NCBI GenBank assembly: GCA_013821455.1
Contig: JACDGS010000019.1
Location: 1-64,000, forward strand
Length of the DNA stretch: 64,000 bases
Reading direction: 5' to 3'
Source of the DNA: Chthoniobacterales bacterium
Lineage (GTDB): Bacteria > Verrucomicrobiota > Verrucomicrobiia > Chthoniobacterales > UBA10450
A program made the position numbers and the translations under genes. Below the pieces are notes generated by a model. It was not told the origin of the DNA. It worked only from the letters and a program-made list of their open reading frames with translations, and searched no databases. Position 1 is the stretch's first letter. Each line of letters begins with the position of its first letter. Shown here one piece after another: positions 34,359 through 46,468 of this stretch.

Positions 34359-36020
34359 TTACTGCACGGTGAGCGTGAGGTCGTTCCCGTCGCCGCCTTC
34401 GTAGTTCGCCTTTAGACTATTGCCGTTGACGTTGAGGATGGCGCCATCGGGCAGGTTCGCGAAGGTGCCGCTGATTGGGTTCGCGCTGGTGTTGCTGATG
34501 ACCTTGAAGACCAAGCCGGCGCGCAAAGTTCCCTGGGCCTGCCCGACAAAATTGAAGCTCGCACCCGCCCCGATCGCGACGCCGTTGGCCGTAATGCTGT
34601 CGGTGCGCGCCTGGTTGCTCCTGGCTTTGAAGGTACAGATGTAGGTGCTGTCGGAGTCAAAGGTCACCGCGCTGAGAATTTTCAGCGTCGCCTGCTGCTT
34701 CGCGCCGTGAGCCGGGGCCAGGATCGCGCCGCCCCCGCTACCCCGGCCCACCGTGACTGCGCCGGAAATTGTCCCCGCGCCACCCAAGGTTCCCGCGGTC
34801 ACAGTCACCGCACCGGTGCCGGTGGCGGAGCCAGTGGTGTTGCTAGCGATAAGAGTGCCGCCGGCGACGGTGGTGCCGCCGCTATATGTGTTGGCGCCGC
34901 TGAGTTCCAGGCTGGTGCTGCTCACTTTGCTGATCGCACCGGCGGGCCCGCCATCGACGTCGACGATGACGCCAGAAAAAGTCGTGCTGAGGGAGTTCCC
35001 GCCAATGGTGAGGGTTGCGCCCTCCAGCTCCACGTTTCCATCGCCCTCCAGAGAGCCAATCGTCATCATCGGCATGCCCTGAAACACCTCTAGTATTCCG
35101 TTGCCGAACACTTCAATGCGAGCGAAGCCGGCAGGACTCTGGGTCGCAAGCTGCAAAATTCCACCGGCCACTGCCCCGCCTTGCAGGATTACCGTCGCGT
35201 TTCCGAGGGTGGATAAATCCATGCAGTTGATGAACCCGCCCGTGCCCCCCGCGACATCGCTACCAGTTGCGGTAATAGTAGCGTCGCCACCGGTCGCAGT
35301 GCCGGTGATCGTCGCGCGGCCACCGAACTTATGCGAAAGGGTGCCGCCGTTGGCCGTCACCGTGGCATTGCCGGCGGTGGAATTGCCGCCGAAAATTGTC
35401 TGGGCGCTGAGAGTACGGCCCGGGTTAATAATCAAGACGGCGTGATCCGCCGTGCTGTCGTCCAGAAACAACACGCCGGGCGTCAGGCTATTCATCTGCG
35501 CTGAATTGCCGTCGCTGATAAAGGTGGCGTGATCGGCCGAGGATTGATCGAAGAACTGTTCGCTCGTCGCCAATCCGAGATTCCCGCCGGCGACGTTCGT
35601 GAACACGGTCATCACTCCGGCCCTCGCCGGGCCGGTAAAGTTAATCTGATTCGAGGGCAGCGAGTTGACGACGAAATTTTGCACGATGCCCGAGTTATTT
35701 ACGATCCCGGCACCGCCGATGGTCAGCGTGATGGAGGTAGGGCTCGTGCCGAGGATGATGGTGTAGCCGGTCGCCCCGGGGTTGAAGACGAGGCTATCGA
35801 CCTGCACGCTGGCGGAAAGACTCAGATGAGCCACGCGGGTGACGTCAAAGGTGGCCACATCCGCAGGGTCGTTAGGCACCGTGGCCGGGAGCCAGTTGGC
35901 GGCGGTATTCCAATCGCCGCTGGCCGGAGTAAACGCCCAGGTGGCGCTTCCGGCGCGGGCGGTAGTGAAGGTGAAAGCACAAAAGAGACAGGTGAGCAGG
36001 AAATGGCGTGCAGAGTTCAT
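34359..36020 (-). CDS. Autotransporter-associated beta-strand repeat protein
   Basis: A 553-residue exported protein. It has a signal peptide (MNSARHFLLTCLFCAFTF, cut near TARAG). The opening repeat TWAFTPASGDWNTAANW is typical of verrucomicrobial and planctomycete secreted beta-solenoids. Many Gly-, Thr- and Asn-rich strands follow, including ANTYSGGTTVAGGTL and GTGAVTVTAGTLGGAG, the signature of the PATR (autotransporter-associated) repeat. It ends GGDGNDLTLTV without a beta-barrel or PEP-CTERM anchor, so it may be released. A stalk or adhesin role is likely. The ATG at 36018-36020 starts the signal peptide. Confidence 0.85.
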   Translation of the reverse strand: MNSARHFLLTCLFCAFTFTTARAGSATWAFTPASGDWNTAANWLPATVPNDPADVATFDVTRVAHLSLSASVQVDSLVFNPGATGYTIILGTSPTSITLTIGGAGIVNNSGIVQNFVVNSLPSNQINFTGPARAGVMTVFTNVAGGNLGLATSEQFFDQSSADHATFISDGNSAQMNSLTPGVLFLDDSTADHAVLIINPGRTLSAQTIFGGNSTAGNATVTANGGTLSHKFGGRATITGTATGGDATITATGSDVAGGTGGFINCMDLSTLGNATVILQGGAVAGGILQLATQSPAGFARIEVFGNGILEVFQGMPMMTIGSLEGDGNVELEGATLTIGGNSLSTTFSGVIVDVDGGPAGAISKVSSTSLELSGANTYSGGTTVAGGTLIASNTTGSATGTGAVTVTAGTLGGAGTISGAVTVGRGSGGGAILAPAHGAKQQATLKILSAVTFDSDSTYICTFKARSNQARTDSITANGVAIGAGASFNFVGQAQGTLRAGLVFKVISNTSANPISGTFANLPDGAILNVNGNSLKANYEGGDGNDLTLTVQ

Positions 36021-36205
36021 CCTGCTTTTGTGATCAAAACGCGGTGAGTTGTCGAGACTTACGTCACACCTCACGTCTCGCGCGCACGGTGCCGCTCCCT
36101 ATGTTTCCTCTCGACGCGATTACTGGCGAGCAGGCACTCCGGTCGAAGATTGGCGAGGTCCGCAGCGCCACGTCCCTGCCCATGGGAAACGGCGCAAAAA
36201 CGCAT

Positions 36206-36395
36206 GTCATCCCGAGCGAAGCGCAGCGAAGTCGAGGGATCCCGACGGGTTTCCGTGAAGCAATGCTGCCGAGGATTTCCATGAAGCGGTGCTTCCGCCT
36301 CGTCCGGGAGCGCGGAACTTCGATGGGGCGTGCGCCGGGGCTTTCCGGTTGCTCCACGGGATCCCTCGACTTCGCTGCGCTCCGCTCGGGATGAC
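36206..36395. repeat. GTCATCCCGAGC repeat element, 190 bp
   Basis: Left arm GTCATCCCGAGCGAAGCGCA plus GCGAAGTCGAGGGATCCCG; right arm CGGGATCCCTCGACTTCGCT plus GCGCTCCGCTCGGGATGAC, nearly perfect inverted arms of about 40 bases. The 110-base centre differs from other copies. It lies between the autotransporter-strand gene and gspE, in a gap (36021-36659) with no gene. Confidence 0.9.
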
Positions 36396-36454
36396 GGCGG
36401 GCCGGGTGCCCGGACGAATCTGAGTTTTTTTGGATTACTCATCGAAAACGCCCT

Positions 36455-36480
36455 CGTTCCCAAACTCTAGTTTGGGAACG
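36455..36480. repeat. 26-bp perfect palindrome
   Basis: CGTTCCCAAACT-CT-AGTTTGGGAACG is a hairpin with a 12-bp stem. A degenerate relative, ATTCCCAAAGGGACTTTAGGAA, lies near 36619-36640, so it may be the core of another small repeat family. It could also act as a terminator downstream of gspE, but no T-run follows. Confidence 0.7.
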
Positions 36481-36659
36481 CGCTTGTCTTTGAAACTGCG
36501 TTTCATATCTCACCCGCCAGGCTGGCCTGAGCGCGTCGAGCCGGCGGCCACGCGGATTTGAGTTTGCGATGCGCCTTAGAAAACGAGAAAATCGAAACGG
36601 AGTTTCGGGAGCAGATACATTCCCAAAGGGACTTTAGGAACGAGACGCAAATCGCGTCG

Positions 36660-38402
36660 CTAACCCGCCACGACCGGTTCCGAGAACTCGCTGCTCTCGG
36701 CCATCACTTCGTCGGTCTGCGTGACCCTAACGACTTCTTCAATCGTCGTCTTGCCCTCAGTCACGCGACGCCAGCCGTCCTGTCTCAGCGTGAGCATGCC
36801 TTCGCGGATGGCGCATTTTTTCAACTCACCGCCATCGGCCTTTTGCATGATGAGGCGTTTAAGCGGTTCCGTGATGACGCAGATTTCGTAGATGGCAAGG
36901 CGCCCTTGGTAGCCGGTGTGTCGGCAATTCTCGCAGCCGGCGCCACGATAGAATTTGAAGTCGGGCGGAATGTCCGCCCCGATTTCATGCAGGTACTCGA
37001 CCGGATAACCGACGACTTCCTTGCAGTCGGGGCAAATGGTGCGGACAAGGCGCTGGGCGAGAAACGCCTTCACCACCGAGGAGAGAAGGAACGGTTCCAC
37101 CTCCATGTCGATGAGTCTTGTAATGCCACCGACGGCGTCGTTGGTGTGCAGCGTGCTGAAAACGAGGTGGCCAGTCATGGCCGCGCGAATGGCGATATCC
37201 GCGGTCTCGACGTCGCGAATTTCTCCCACCATGACGACGTTCGGATCCTGGCGCAAAATATGGCGGAGGCCTTTGGCGAAGGTGAGATCGATCTCTGGCT
37301 TTACATCGATCTGCGAAACTCCCGGCAGCCGATATTCGACCGGTTCCTCGATCGTGATAATGCGCCGCTGCACGCTGTTGATGCTGCTGAGGAAGCAATA
37401 AAGCGAAGTCGATTTACCAGAACCGGTGGGGCCGGTGACGAGGACGATTCCGTTAGGCTGAGCGAGCAGCCGCTTCATGATGGCGGTCTGTTTCGGGCTG
37501 AGATCGAGGCGCTCGAAGCCAAACGCCTGTTGCTGATCGCGGCTGAGCAAACGCAGGCTGATCGACTCGCCGTTCACCGTTGGGATAGTGGAAACGCGGA
37601 CGTCGATCGTGGCGCTGGCGGCTTGCAGATTGATGCGGCCATCCTGCGGCAGACGGCGTTCGGCGATGTCCATATGCGCCATCACTTTCAAGCGCGAGAT
37701 GATCGCGCTTTGCAAAAGGCGCAACTGCGGCGGGACGGCGACTTCGTGCAGGATGCCGTCGATGCGGTATCGAATGCGGAGGTCGTTCTCAAGCGGCTCG
37801 ACGTGGATGTCGGTCGCGCGTTCGTGGATGGCTTCGCGGATGATCTGGTTAACGAATTTCACCACCGACGCTTCGGGGTCGTCGGCATTGAGATCGGTGC
37901 TGGTCTCGATGTCCTGAAGCGCTTCAAACGAACGATTGGTTTTCAGGATTTCGTCGAACGTCTCAGCACCGACGCCGTAGAGCGTCTTCATCGCGCGCAA
38001 GAGCTGGCCGCGCGGGACGAGCACCCATTCGGCCGGCTTCTTCAGGAGCTGCGCCGCCAGCTCACGCCCGGTCGAATTGAAAAGATCGTAGGTCGCGAGG
38101 ACGACGGAGTTTTCCTTCTCCTCGATCGGCAAAATATTGTGCTGAAAAACGAAACGGCTCGGCAAAATCGTGAGAGTCGTGCGTTCGATGCGCTTCGCAT
38201 CGATGGACATAACCGGGACGCCGAAGAAGCTCCCGATCTCGTTAAGAAACTTCTGCTCGTCGACCTTGCCGGAGTTCAGCACATCGGCCGTCCAGGAGCC
38301 GGAGCCGTTGAGGTTGCTGGCAAGTGCGACGGCGTCTTCGCGCGAGGGCGCACCGCTGGCAAGCAGGATGTTTACAAGAGATTGATTTAGGGCTGGACTC
38401 AC
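36660..38402 (-). CDS. gspE: Type II secretion / type IV pilus assembly ATPase (GspE/PilB family)
   Basis: A 580-residue hexameric ATPase that powers pseudopilus assembly. The N-terminal MshEN-like domain covers about residues 1-150. The core has Walker A GPTGSGKS (about residue 327), an aspartate box, the Walker B-like GEIRDVETA, a His box TLHTNDA, and a C-terminal tetracysteine zinc motif, CPDC and CENC. It starts with GTG at 38400-38402. It lies 153 bases behind gspD on the same strand, separated by a repeat. GspF, GspG, GspM and GspL-like genes are 20 kb away at the right end, so the system is split. Confidence 0.93.
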   Translation of the reverse strand: MSPALNQSLVNILLASGAPSREDAVALASNLNGSGSWTADVLNSGKVDEQKFLNEIGSFFGVPVMSIDAKRIERTTLTILPSRFVFQHNILPIEEKENSVVLATYDLFNSTGRELAAQLLKKPAEWVLVPRGQLLRAMKTLYGVGAETFDEILKTNRSFEALQDIETSTDLNADDPEASVVKFVNQIIREAIHERATDIHVEPLENDLRIRYRIDGILHEVAVPPQLRLLQSAIISRLKVMAHMDIAERRLPQDGRINLQAASATIDVRVSTIPTVNGESISLRLLSRDQQQAFGFERLDLSPKQTAIMKRLLAQPNGIVLVTGPTGSGKSTSLYCFLSSINSVQRRIITIEEPVEYRLPGVSQIDVKPEIDLTFAKGLRHILRQDPNVVMVGEIRDVETADIAIRAAMTGHLVFSTLHTNDAVGGITRLIDMEVEPFLLSSVVKAFLAQRLVRTICPDCKEVVGYPVEYLHEIGADIPPDFKFYRGAGCENCRHTGYQGRLAIYEICVITEPLKRLIMQKADGGELKKCAIREGMLTLRQDGWRRVTEGKTTIEEVVRVTQTDEVMAESSEFSEPVVAG

Positions 38403-38449
38403 AGCGAGAAGTTACGCGCGATCAGCAGTTTTGTCATCGTGGTTCGCGC

Positions 38450-38535
38450 TGTAGCCGCCTCCTGTGGGAGGCGCGGAACGTAGTTGCAGAGTGCGGTTCG
38501 TCGATACCCGCGCTTCGCACAGCGAAGCGGCTACA
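38450..38535. repeat. Inverted-repeat element between gspD and gspE
   Basis: Outer arms TGTAGCCGC (38450-38458) and GCGGCTACA (38527-38535), with an inner hairpin CCTCCTGTGGGAGG directly inside the left arm. This is the only complete copy of its type I see in the window. It sits within the presumed gspD-gspE transcript and could cause partial termination or mRNA processing. Confidence 0.75.
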
Positions 38536-38555
38536 GGCAGAGTTTCGCCTAACGA

Positions 38556-40829
38556 CTACTTCGCTGGCGGGAGATCGGGCGACGGGAGCTGTTTCCCTTC
38601 GGTCGGCAACGGCGCGTCGTCCTCGTCGAGCTCGGAACCAAAGTGGCTCTTATTCTCGAAGCGCTGGCGGGTATGGTAGAGATCGAGTTTCGTTAGGCTA
38701 ACTTCCGGCCGCATGAGCACGATCAGCTCGGTGCGGTTCTTCGTCTTCACCGTGTCGCTGAAGAAACTGCCGATGAGCGGCAGCCGGTCGAGAATGGGAA
38801 AGCCCGTGCGGTTACGTCGTTTCTCGTCCGTGATCAATCCACCGAGGACGATGGTCGATCCGTTAGGCGCGGAAACGCTCGTCTTGATATACCGCGTCGC
38901 GATGTTCGGGATGGCGTTGCCGTCGAGTTGTGTCGTTCCCGCGACGCTGTCGAGCTTCTGCAAAATATCGAGAGACACTTCTTTTTGGGAATTGATCAGC
39001 GGCACGACTTCAAGTTGGAGCGCGATCTTTTTGAATTCGATGTTCGACTGTTGCGAGAGCCCGCCGCCGACAAGCGGAAGTGTCGAGCCGGTCGAAGCGT
39101 TGATCGTGCTCACCGGCACTGGAATTTCCATGCCGGAAGCAATGATCGCCTTTTTGTTATTGCTCGTGAAAACCGTCGGACGCGAAATCGTCTTGAACTT
39201 CCCAGTCGCATCCAGCGCTTTCACGATCGCGGACAGCGTATTCCCGGCGGCGACATACGCGTTCACGCCCGCGGGGAGCAATGCGAAATTCGGATATGTG
39301 ATCAGGCTCGCCGGATCGATGATGGGTTGAGAGTTTCCAAGAACGTTCCCAATATTATTGTTTATGCCGCCGCCGACTCCGACGTCGTGGCGAAGATTAT
39401 TTTTGTGAAACTGCAGAAAATAATCGACGCCGAATTCCTCGGTATTGTTCAGCGTCAGCTCGCCGATGACCGTGCTCAGCGCCACCTGCGGCGCTTTGAC
39501 ATCCATCTGGTCCAGAATCATCCTGACCTTCACCACCACTTCGGCATTCCCCAGGACGATGATCGAGTTGGCGCGGGAGTCGGCGATCAATTTTGTGTTA
39601 CCCACCGTGACCGCCTGCGGCGCGGTATCGACCGGCTGGGTGGCGAGTTCTTCACTTACCTGCAGGGTACTTTCTCCGCCGGTGCCGTTCAGGTTCGCCG
39701 TGTTTTGGTTAGGCGCGGGCGTCGGATTACGGTTTTGATTGTTCCGCTGCTGATTAGGATTCAATCCGTTCTGGCCCTGCTGATTTTCCGCCCCCGGTTC
39801 GGTTAACGCCTGGACCAAAACCGGCAACACATCGCCGGCCGAGACGTATTGCAGCGGCCTCGTCACCGGTTTTCCAAATTCGACGTTGGCGTCGAACTCA
39901 GAAATCAACTTCTTCACAAACGGCATGTTGATCGGCCGCGTCACCACGTGAATACGATTGGTCCGCACGTCGGCTTCGAGCTTGATCTTGCCCACGATGA
40001 GCGAGTCCTCGGAAAGGACAGCGTTTCCGCTGTCCTCGTCGCCCTGCGGAACGTTAGGCGGAATTGGCACGCCGTTACGCACTCCACGAATGCCACCGAC
40101 TGCTGGAGTTGTTCCCGTCCCTTTATCGAAGATTTCCTTCAACATGTCCACGACCTTGGTCGCGTCCGCGCGTTCGAGTTTGATGAACTCGCTCTCCACC
40201 GCCGCCGGAGCGACATCGAGTTCCTCGACCATCTTCACGAGTTTGCGCAACACGTCGGAGCTTTGCGTCACGAGCAAAGCCGACGCCTTCGGCAGAGCCA
40301 GAATCGGCGCCTGACCACCAATCCCCGACAGGTATTGCGAAAGCACGCCCTGCAACTCCTGCGGATCGGCATAGCTGAGGTGAAAGAGGTAGCTGATGAC
40401 CTTCGCGCCATCGGGAATGTCCGCCGGGTCGGAAATAATCGAGACCGCCGCCGCGCGCGGATTCTTATTCACGCCCACGACTTCGATGACATCGTTGCCC
40501 GTCGGCACGAGAGAAAAGCCATTGAGCGCGAGATTTTTCTCGATGATCTGCACGGCCTCATCGCGCGGCAATTTCTGCGCGAGGAAGATGTTCACCTTCC
40601 CCTGCACATTGTTATCGATCACGAGTTTCGCGCCGGTCAGGTTCTCGTAGAAATGCAGCACGTCGATGACGTCGCTGTTCGGAAATTGCAGCGTCACGAG
40701 ATCGCCCGAAGTGCTGTTACTCGCGACCGGCCGCGGAAGAATGCGCGGCGTAGGACCACGCTCCTGCGCGAAGAGCGGGGCGGCGACGAGGAGGAGCGCG
40801 ACGGAGCAGACGAAGAGGCGGCGGAGCAC
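38556..40829 (-). CDS. gspD: Type II secretion secretin (GspD)
   Basis: A 757-residue outer-membrane channel protein. Signal peptide (MLRRLFVCSVALLLVAAPLFA), then N0 domain (LQFPNSDVIDVLHFYENLTG), N1-N3 domains with VISYLFHLSYADPQELQGVL, an Asn-Gln-rich linker near residues 345-385, and the C-terminal secretin domain with VALSTVIGELTLNN, RPTVFTSNNKKA and GSTIVLGGLI. It ends PPAK before a TAG that directly abuts a dispersed-motif copy. It is divergent from the SnoaL-like gene at 40920. With gspE next it probably forms the base of the export machine for the many secreted proteins in this window. Confidence 0.93.
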   Translation of the reverse strand: MLRRLFVCSVALLLVAAPLFAQERGPTPRILPRPVASNSTSGDLVTLQFPNSDVIDVLHFYENLTGAKLVIDNNVQGKVNIFLAQKLPRDEAVQIIEKNLALNGFSLVPTGNDVIEVVGVNKNPRAAAVSIISDPADIPDGAKVISYLFHLSYADPQELQGVLSQYLSGIGGQAPILALPKASALLVTQSSDVLRKLVKMVEELDVAPAAVESEFIKLERADATKVVDMLKEIFDKGTGTTPAVGGIRGVRNGVPIPPNVPQGDEDSGNAVLSEDSLIVGKIKLEADVRTNRIHVVTRPINMPFVKKLISEFDANVEFGKPVTRPLQYVSAGDVLPVLVQALTEPGAENQQGQNGLNPNQQRNNQNRNPTPAPNQNTANLNGTGGESTLQVSEELATQPVDTAPQAVTVGNTKLIADSRANSIIVLGNAEVVVKVRMILDQMDVKAPQVALSTVIGELTLNNTEEFGVDYFLQFHKNNLRHDVGVGGGINNNIGNVLGNSQPIIDPASLITYPNFALLPAGVNAYVAAGNTLSAIVKALDATGKFKTISRPTVFTSNNKKAIIASGMEIPVPVSTINASTGSTLPLVGGGLSQQSNIEFKKIALQLEVVPLINSQKEVSLDILQKLDSVAGTTQLDGNAIPNIATRYIKTSVSAPNGSTIVLGGLITDEKRRNRTGFPILDRLPLIGSFFSDTVKTKNRTELIVLMRPEVSLTKLDLYHTRQRFENKSHFGSELDEDDAPLPTEGKQLPSPDLPPAK

Positions 40830-40919
40830 GGGGTTACTTAGTTGTTCCGCGAGTCTCGGTCAACCGGGGGCCGGGGTGTGAAACTCGACGCGAAGCCTGC
40901 GCGCAGCATAGTGAGCACG

Positions 40920-41351
40920 ATGAAACTGCTCCGTCTTTCGCTCTCGTTAGGCATAATCCTCGCGCTCGCTTCCGTGGCGAAGGCAGCCTCGATGGACGAC
41001 GCGATCCGCGAAGTGCTCGACCAACAGGTCACGGCCTGGAACCGCGGCGATATCGACGGGTTCATGAATGGTTATGCGCATTCGCGCGAGACGACTTTTG
41101 TCAGCGGCGATCTCGTCACGCGCGGATGGAAAACGGTGCGTGATCGTTATGCTCGGCGTTATGACAGCCGCGAAAAAATGGGCGCGCTCACTTTCTCCGG
41201 CCTAACGATCATGCAGCTCAGTCCGGACGCAGCCCTCGTCCTCGGCAGCTGGAACCTAAAACGCCGGGGCGATCAGCCGCATGGGAAGTTCACCCTCCTT
41301 TTCCGCAACCTTCCCGCAGGCTGGCGCATCGTTCTCGATCACACGTCGTGA
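40920..41351 (+). CDS. Exported SnoaL/DUF4440-like protein
   Basis: A 143-residue protein with a signal peptide (MKLLRLSLSLGIILALASVAKAA). Its NTF2-like domain has DAIREVLDQQVTAWNRGDID near residues 28-47, GWKTVRDRYARRY, and the C-terminal strand GWRIVLDHTS, the pattern of DUF4440. This fold binds small molecules or acts as a ketosteroid-isomerase-type enzyme; no particular activity can be assigned. The ATG at 40920 is the one that begins the signal peptide. The motif at 40945 encodes SLG within the signal peptide. Confidence 0.8.
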   Translation: MKLLRLSLSLGIILALASVAKAASMDDAIREVLDQQVTAWNRGDIDGFMNGYAHSRETTFVSGDLVTRGWKTVRDRYARRYDSREKMGALTFSGLTIMQLSPDAALVLGSWNLKRRGDQPHGKFTLLFRNLPAGWRIVLDHTS

Positions 41352-41373
41352 GCGTCCAACGTCGCGCTGACTT

Positions 41374-41469
41374 GTCATCCGGAGCGGTGCGAGGGACCCC
41401 TCGATTTCCCTAATGACGTCCCGAAACGCTTGCGGGGTCCCTCGCCGCGCTGCGCCGGCTCGGGATGAC
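41374..41469. repeat. GTCATCC...GGATGAC repeat element
   Basis: Starts GTCATCCGGAGCGGTGCGAG and ends GCGCCGGCTCGGGATGAC, with inner arms GAGGGACCCC and GGGGTCCCTC. It fills the gap between two convergent genes (SnoaL-like and mpl), where REP-type elements typically lie. Confidence 0.85.
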
Positions 41470-41490
41470 AAGCTTGCATCGCGCCACCTC

Positions 41491-42891
41491 TCAACCGTCC
41501 CGCAACCGCGCCAGCAACTTTTCGTGAATCCCATCAAACCCGCCATTGCTGAACACCACCACGACATCGTTAGGCTGAAGCAGCTTCCCAATCCGCTCCA
41601 CGATCGCGTTCGCATCCTTCTCGTAAAACGCCATCTTCCCAGCCGCCGCGATTGCCGCCACCACCTCTTCCGGATGCAACCGGTCCTCTTCGGGAATTTG
41701 CTCCAGCGCTGCGACCTGCGCGATGAAAACGCCATCCGCCAGTTGCAAAGCGTCCGGCAATTCCTGCTGAAAAACCGCGCGCCGCGTCGTATTCGAGCGC
41801 GGCTCAAAAATCGCCCAGAGCCGGTGCCCCGGGAAACGATGCCGCAGCGCGCCTAACGTTTCGCGCATCGCCGTCGGGTGATGCCCAAAGTCGTCGATCA
41901 CCGTGACGCCGCCTTCCGTCCCGCGCACCTCCTGCCGTCGCGCGATTCCTTCGAAACTCGTTAGGGCAGTCTGGATCACTTCCGGCGCGACCCCATAAAA
42001 ACGCGCCGCCGCCGCCGCCATCGCGGCGTTCCGCACATTAAACTCTCCCACCAATGGAATCTCAAAGCGCATTGTGCCTAACGAGAAATAAGACCCATCC
42101 GTCCCATACGACACATCCTCGATCCGCTGCGCGCAGTTCTCCGAAAAACCCACCTCCACGATCGGCGCGAGGCACTCCCGCGCGACCTCGACACAATTGG
42201 CATCGTCGCCATTGAGCAGCACCATGCCGTTTTGCGGCACGAGATTCAGCATCCGGCGAAAGCTCAACTTCACCGCCGCGAGATCGGGAAAAATATCCGC
42301 GTGATCGAATTCCAGATTGTTCACGATCACCAGCTCCGGCAGGTAGTGGACAAACTTCGAGCGCTTGTCGAAAAACGCCGTGTCGTATTCATCGCCCTCG
42401 ATCACAAAATACTTCGAGTCGTTGAGCAGCGCGCCCTGTCCGAGATTGCGCGGGATCCCACCGATCATGTAACCCGGCTCCATCTCCGCCACCGTCAGCA
42501 TCCAAGTCAGGAGCGAAGTCGTGGTCGTTTTCCCATGGGTACCAGTAACGACAAGATTGTGCCGCCCGCGCAGGAAAGTTTCCTTCAACACCTCCGGCAG
42601 CGACAAATAATAAAGCTTCCGGTTCAGAACCGCTTCCACCTCCGGATTCCCGCGCTTGATCGCATTGCCCACGACCACGATGTCGGCGTCGTTAGGCAAA
42701 TTCTCCGCGCGATACGGCTCCGTCAGCGCAATCCCTTTGCTCCGCAAAAAATCCGACATCGGCGGATAGACGCGCTCATCCGAGCCGGTCACGACAAACC
42801 CGCGCGTGCGCAACGCCGCCGCCACCGCGCCCATCGCCGTCCCGCAAATCCCGAGGAAATGAAAATGCTGCGCCCGACGATTCACCCGCAT
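41491..42891 (-). CDS. mpl: UDP-MurNAc:L-alanyl-gamma-D-glutamyl-meso-DAP ligase (Mpl)
   Basis: Reattaches recycled murein tripeptide to UDP-MurNAc. The 466-residue Mur ligase begins with FHFLGICGTAMGAVAAAL, has the ATP loop VTGTHGKTTTTSLL near residue 112, NNLEFDHADIF, GEFNVRNAAMA and the C-terminal DDFGHHPTAMRETL. CGTAMG instead of the MurC GxGGIGMS, together with EFDHADIF, points to Mpl rather than MurC. The ATG at 42889-42891 gives the usual length (E. coli 457). A longer upstream frame has no family match. Divergent from clpB. Confidence 0.93.
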   Translation of the reverse strand: MRVNRRAQHFHFLGICGTAMGAVAAALRTRGFVVTGSDERVYPPMSDFLRSKGIALTEPYRAENLPNDADIVVVGNAIKRGNPEVEAVLNRKLYYLSLPEVLKETFLRGRHNLVVTGTHGKTTTTSLLTWMLTVAEMEPGYMIGGIPRNLGQGALLNDSKYFVIEGDEYDTAFFDKRSKFVHYLPELVIVNNLEFDHADIFPDLAAVKLSFRRMLNLVPQNGMVLLNGDDANCVEVARECLAPIVEVGFSENCAQRIEDVSYGTDGSYFSLGTMRFEIPLVGEFNVRNAAMAAAAARFYGVAPEVIQTALTSFEGIARRQEVRGTEGGVTVIDDFGHHPTAMRETLGALRHRFPGHRLWAIFEPRSNTTRRAVFQQELPDALQLADGVFIAQVAALEQIPEEDRLHPEEVVAAIAAAGKMAFYEKDANAIVERIGKLLQPNDVVVVFSNGGFDGIHEKLLARLRDG

Positions 42892-43119
42892 TCCTAAACT
42901 GCCGCGCGCGCTTTCGCCAGCGCCACCATTTTCAGCGCTCTCCTCCAGGTTTTTCCGGTTGGAATTGCCAGCCGATGCGATCGATCTGCCAGCAGCATCA
43001 GGCTTCATTTGCGGCGAACTAAGCCTCGTCTCTGACAAACCACCCCGCGTTTGCGGCCAATGAACCGCCGTTTCCGCGCGCGCAATTGCCAGCCCGGAGG
43101 CGCATCCTAAATTCACCCC

Positions 43120-45693
<2,574 letters not shown>

Positions 45694-45697
45694 GCCG

Positions 45698-46375
45698 ATG
45701 CCTTGGCGACAGCTCGACGACGACGTGCTGCTCGGCCAGTTTCCGCTGCGCGCCTTCGCGATCGATTTCGCCCGCAACGTCACGCTCCTGCGCCTGCGCG
45801 ACGGTCGCGTCCTGATTCATTCGACGGCGCCATTTTCGGCGCAGGATGTGGAGGTGATGCGCGCTTTCGGCGAACCGTGCTGGCTCGTGGAAGCGACGCG
45901 CATGCACGACACTTTTGCGCGCGCCGGGTGCGCCGCTTTACCTGACGTTCCTTACCTGACGCCTAACGAATCCCTCCGCGGCGTTGCGGCGCATCCGCTT
46001 CTTCCGCCACCTGCGGCATGGGACGGCGAGATCGATCTGCTGCCGCTCGAAGGGTTGCGCGGAACGAACGAGCACGTGTTTTTCCATCGGCGCTCGCGAA
46101 CGCTCGTCGTCGCCGATTCGCTCTTTCACTTTCCCGCCGAGACGCGCGGTTGGCCGCGCTTTTTCGCGCAGCATGTCATGCGGTTGCCACAACTCGTAGG
46201 GATGAGCATTTTTTTTCGTTTGATGATTCGCGACCGCGCCGCGTTCGAGGATTCCATGCGCAAGGTCCTGGCCTGGGATTTCGATCGCATCGTGCCTGGG
46301 CACCGCGAGCCGATCCAGGAAAATGCCCGGGACATCTTGCGCGCCTCGCTCTCCTCGCGCGGGTTCAATTCTTAA
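45698..46375 (+). CDS. DUF4336-like metallo-beta-lactamase-fold protein
   Basis: A 225-residue protein, 4 bases behind clpB. It starts MPWRQLDDDVLLGQFPLR, as many DUF4336 proteins do, and has RDGRVLIHSTAPF, FFHRRSRTLVVADSLFHF near the middle and FDRIVPGHREPI near the C-terminus. The layout is that of a reduced metallo-beta-lactamase fold. The canonical HxHxDH zinc motif is absent, so hydrolase activity is doubtful; only DSLFHF and PGHREP recall metal-binding positions. Function is unknown. Confidence 0.7.
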   Translation: MPWRQLDDDVLLGQFPLRAFAIDFARNVTLLRLRDGRVLIHSTAPFSAQDVEVMRAFGEPCWLVEATRMHDTFARAGCAALPDVPYLTPNESLRGVAAHPLLPPPAAWDGEIDLLPLEGLRGTNEHVFFHRRSRTLVVADSLFHFPAETRGWPRFFAQHVMRLPQLVGMSIFFRLMIRDRAAFEDSMRKVLAWDFDRIVPGHREPIQENARDILRASLSSRGFNS

Positions 46376-46468
46376 TTCGTTAGGCGGCAAACTTCGTGAC
46401 GTTAGGCGACCGCGCCACAAACCGAACGCCGTTGGCACGCTTCGTGATGGAAAAGAGGAGGTTCCATC

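Noticed and set aside
36558-38390. 610-codon open frame on the plus strand
   Set aside because: It lies opposite the certain gspE gene and has no family resemblance; long antisense frames are common at this GC content.
39849-40841. 330-codon plus-strand frame opposite gspD
   Set aside because: Arg- and His-rich shadow of the secretin gene, with no domain.
42892-43119. Heat-shock CIRCE or sigma-32 type control of clpB
   Set aside because: I looked for an inverted GAGTGCTAA-type repeat in the mpl-clpB gap and found none.
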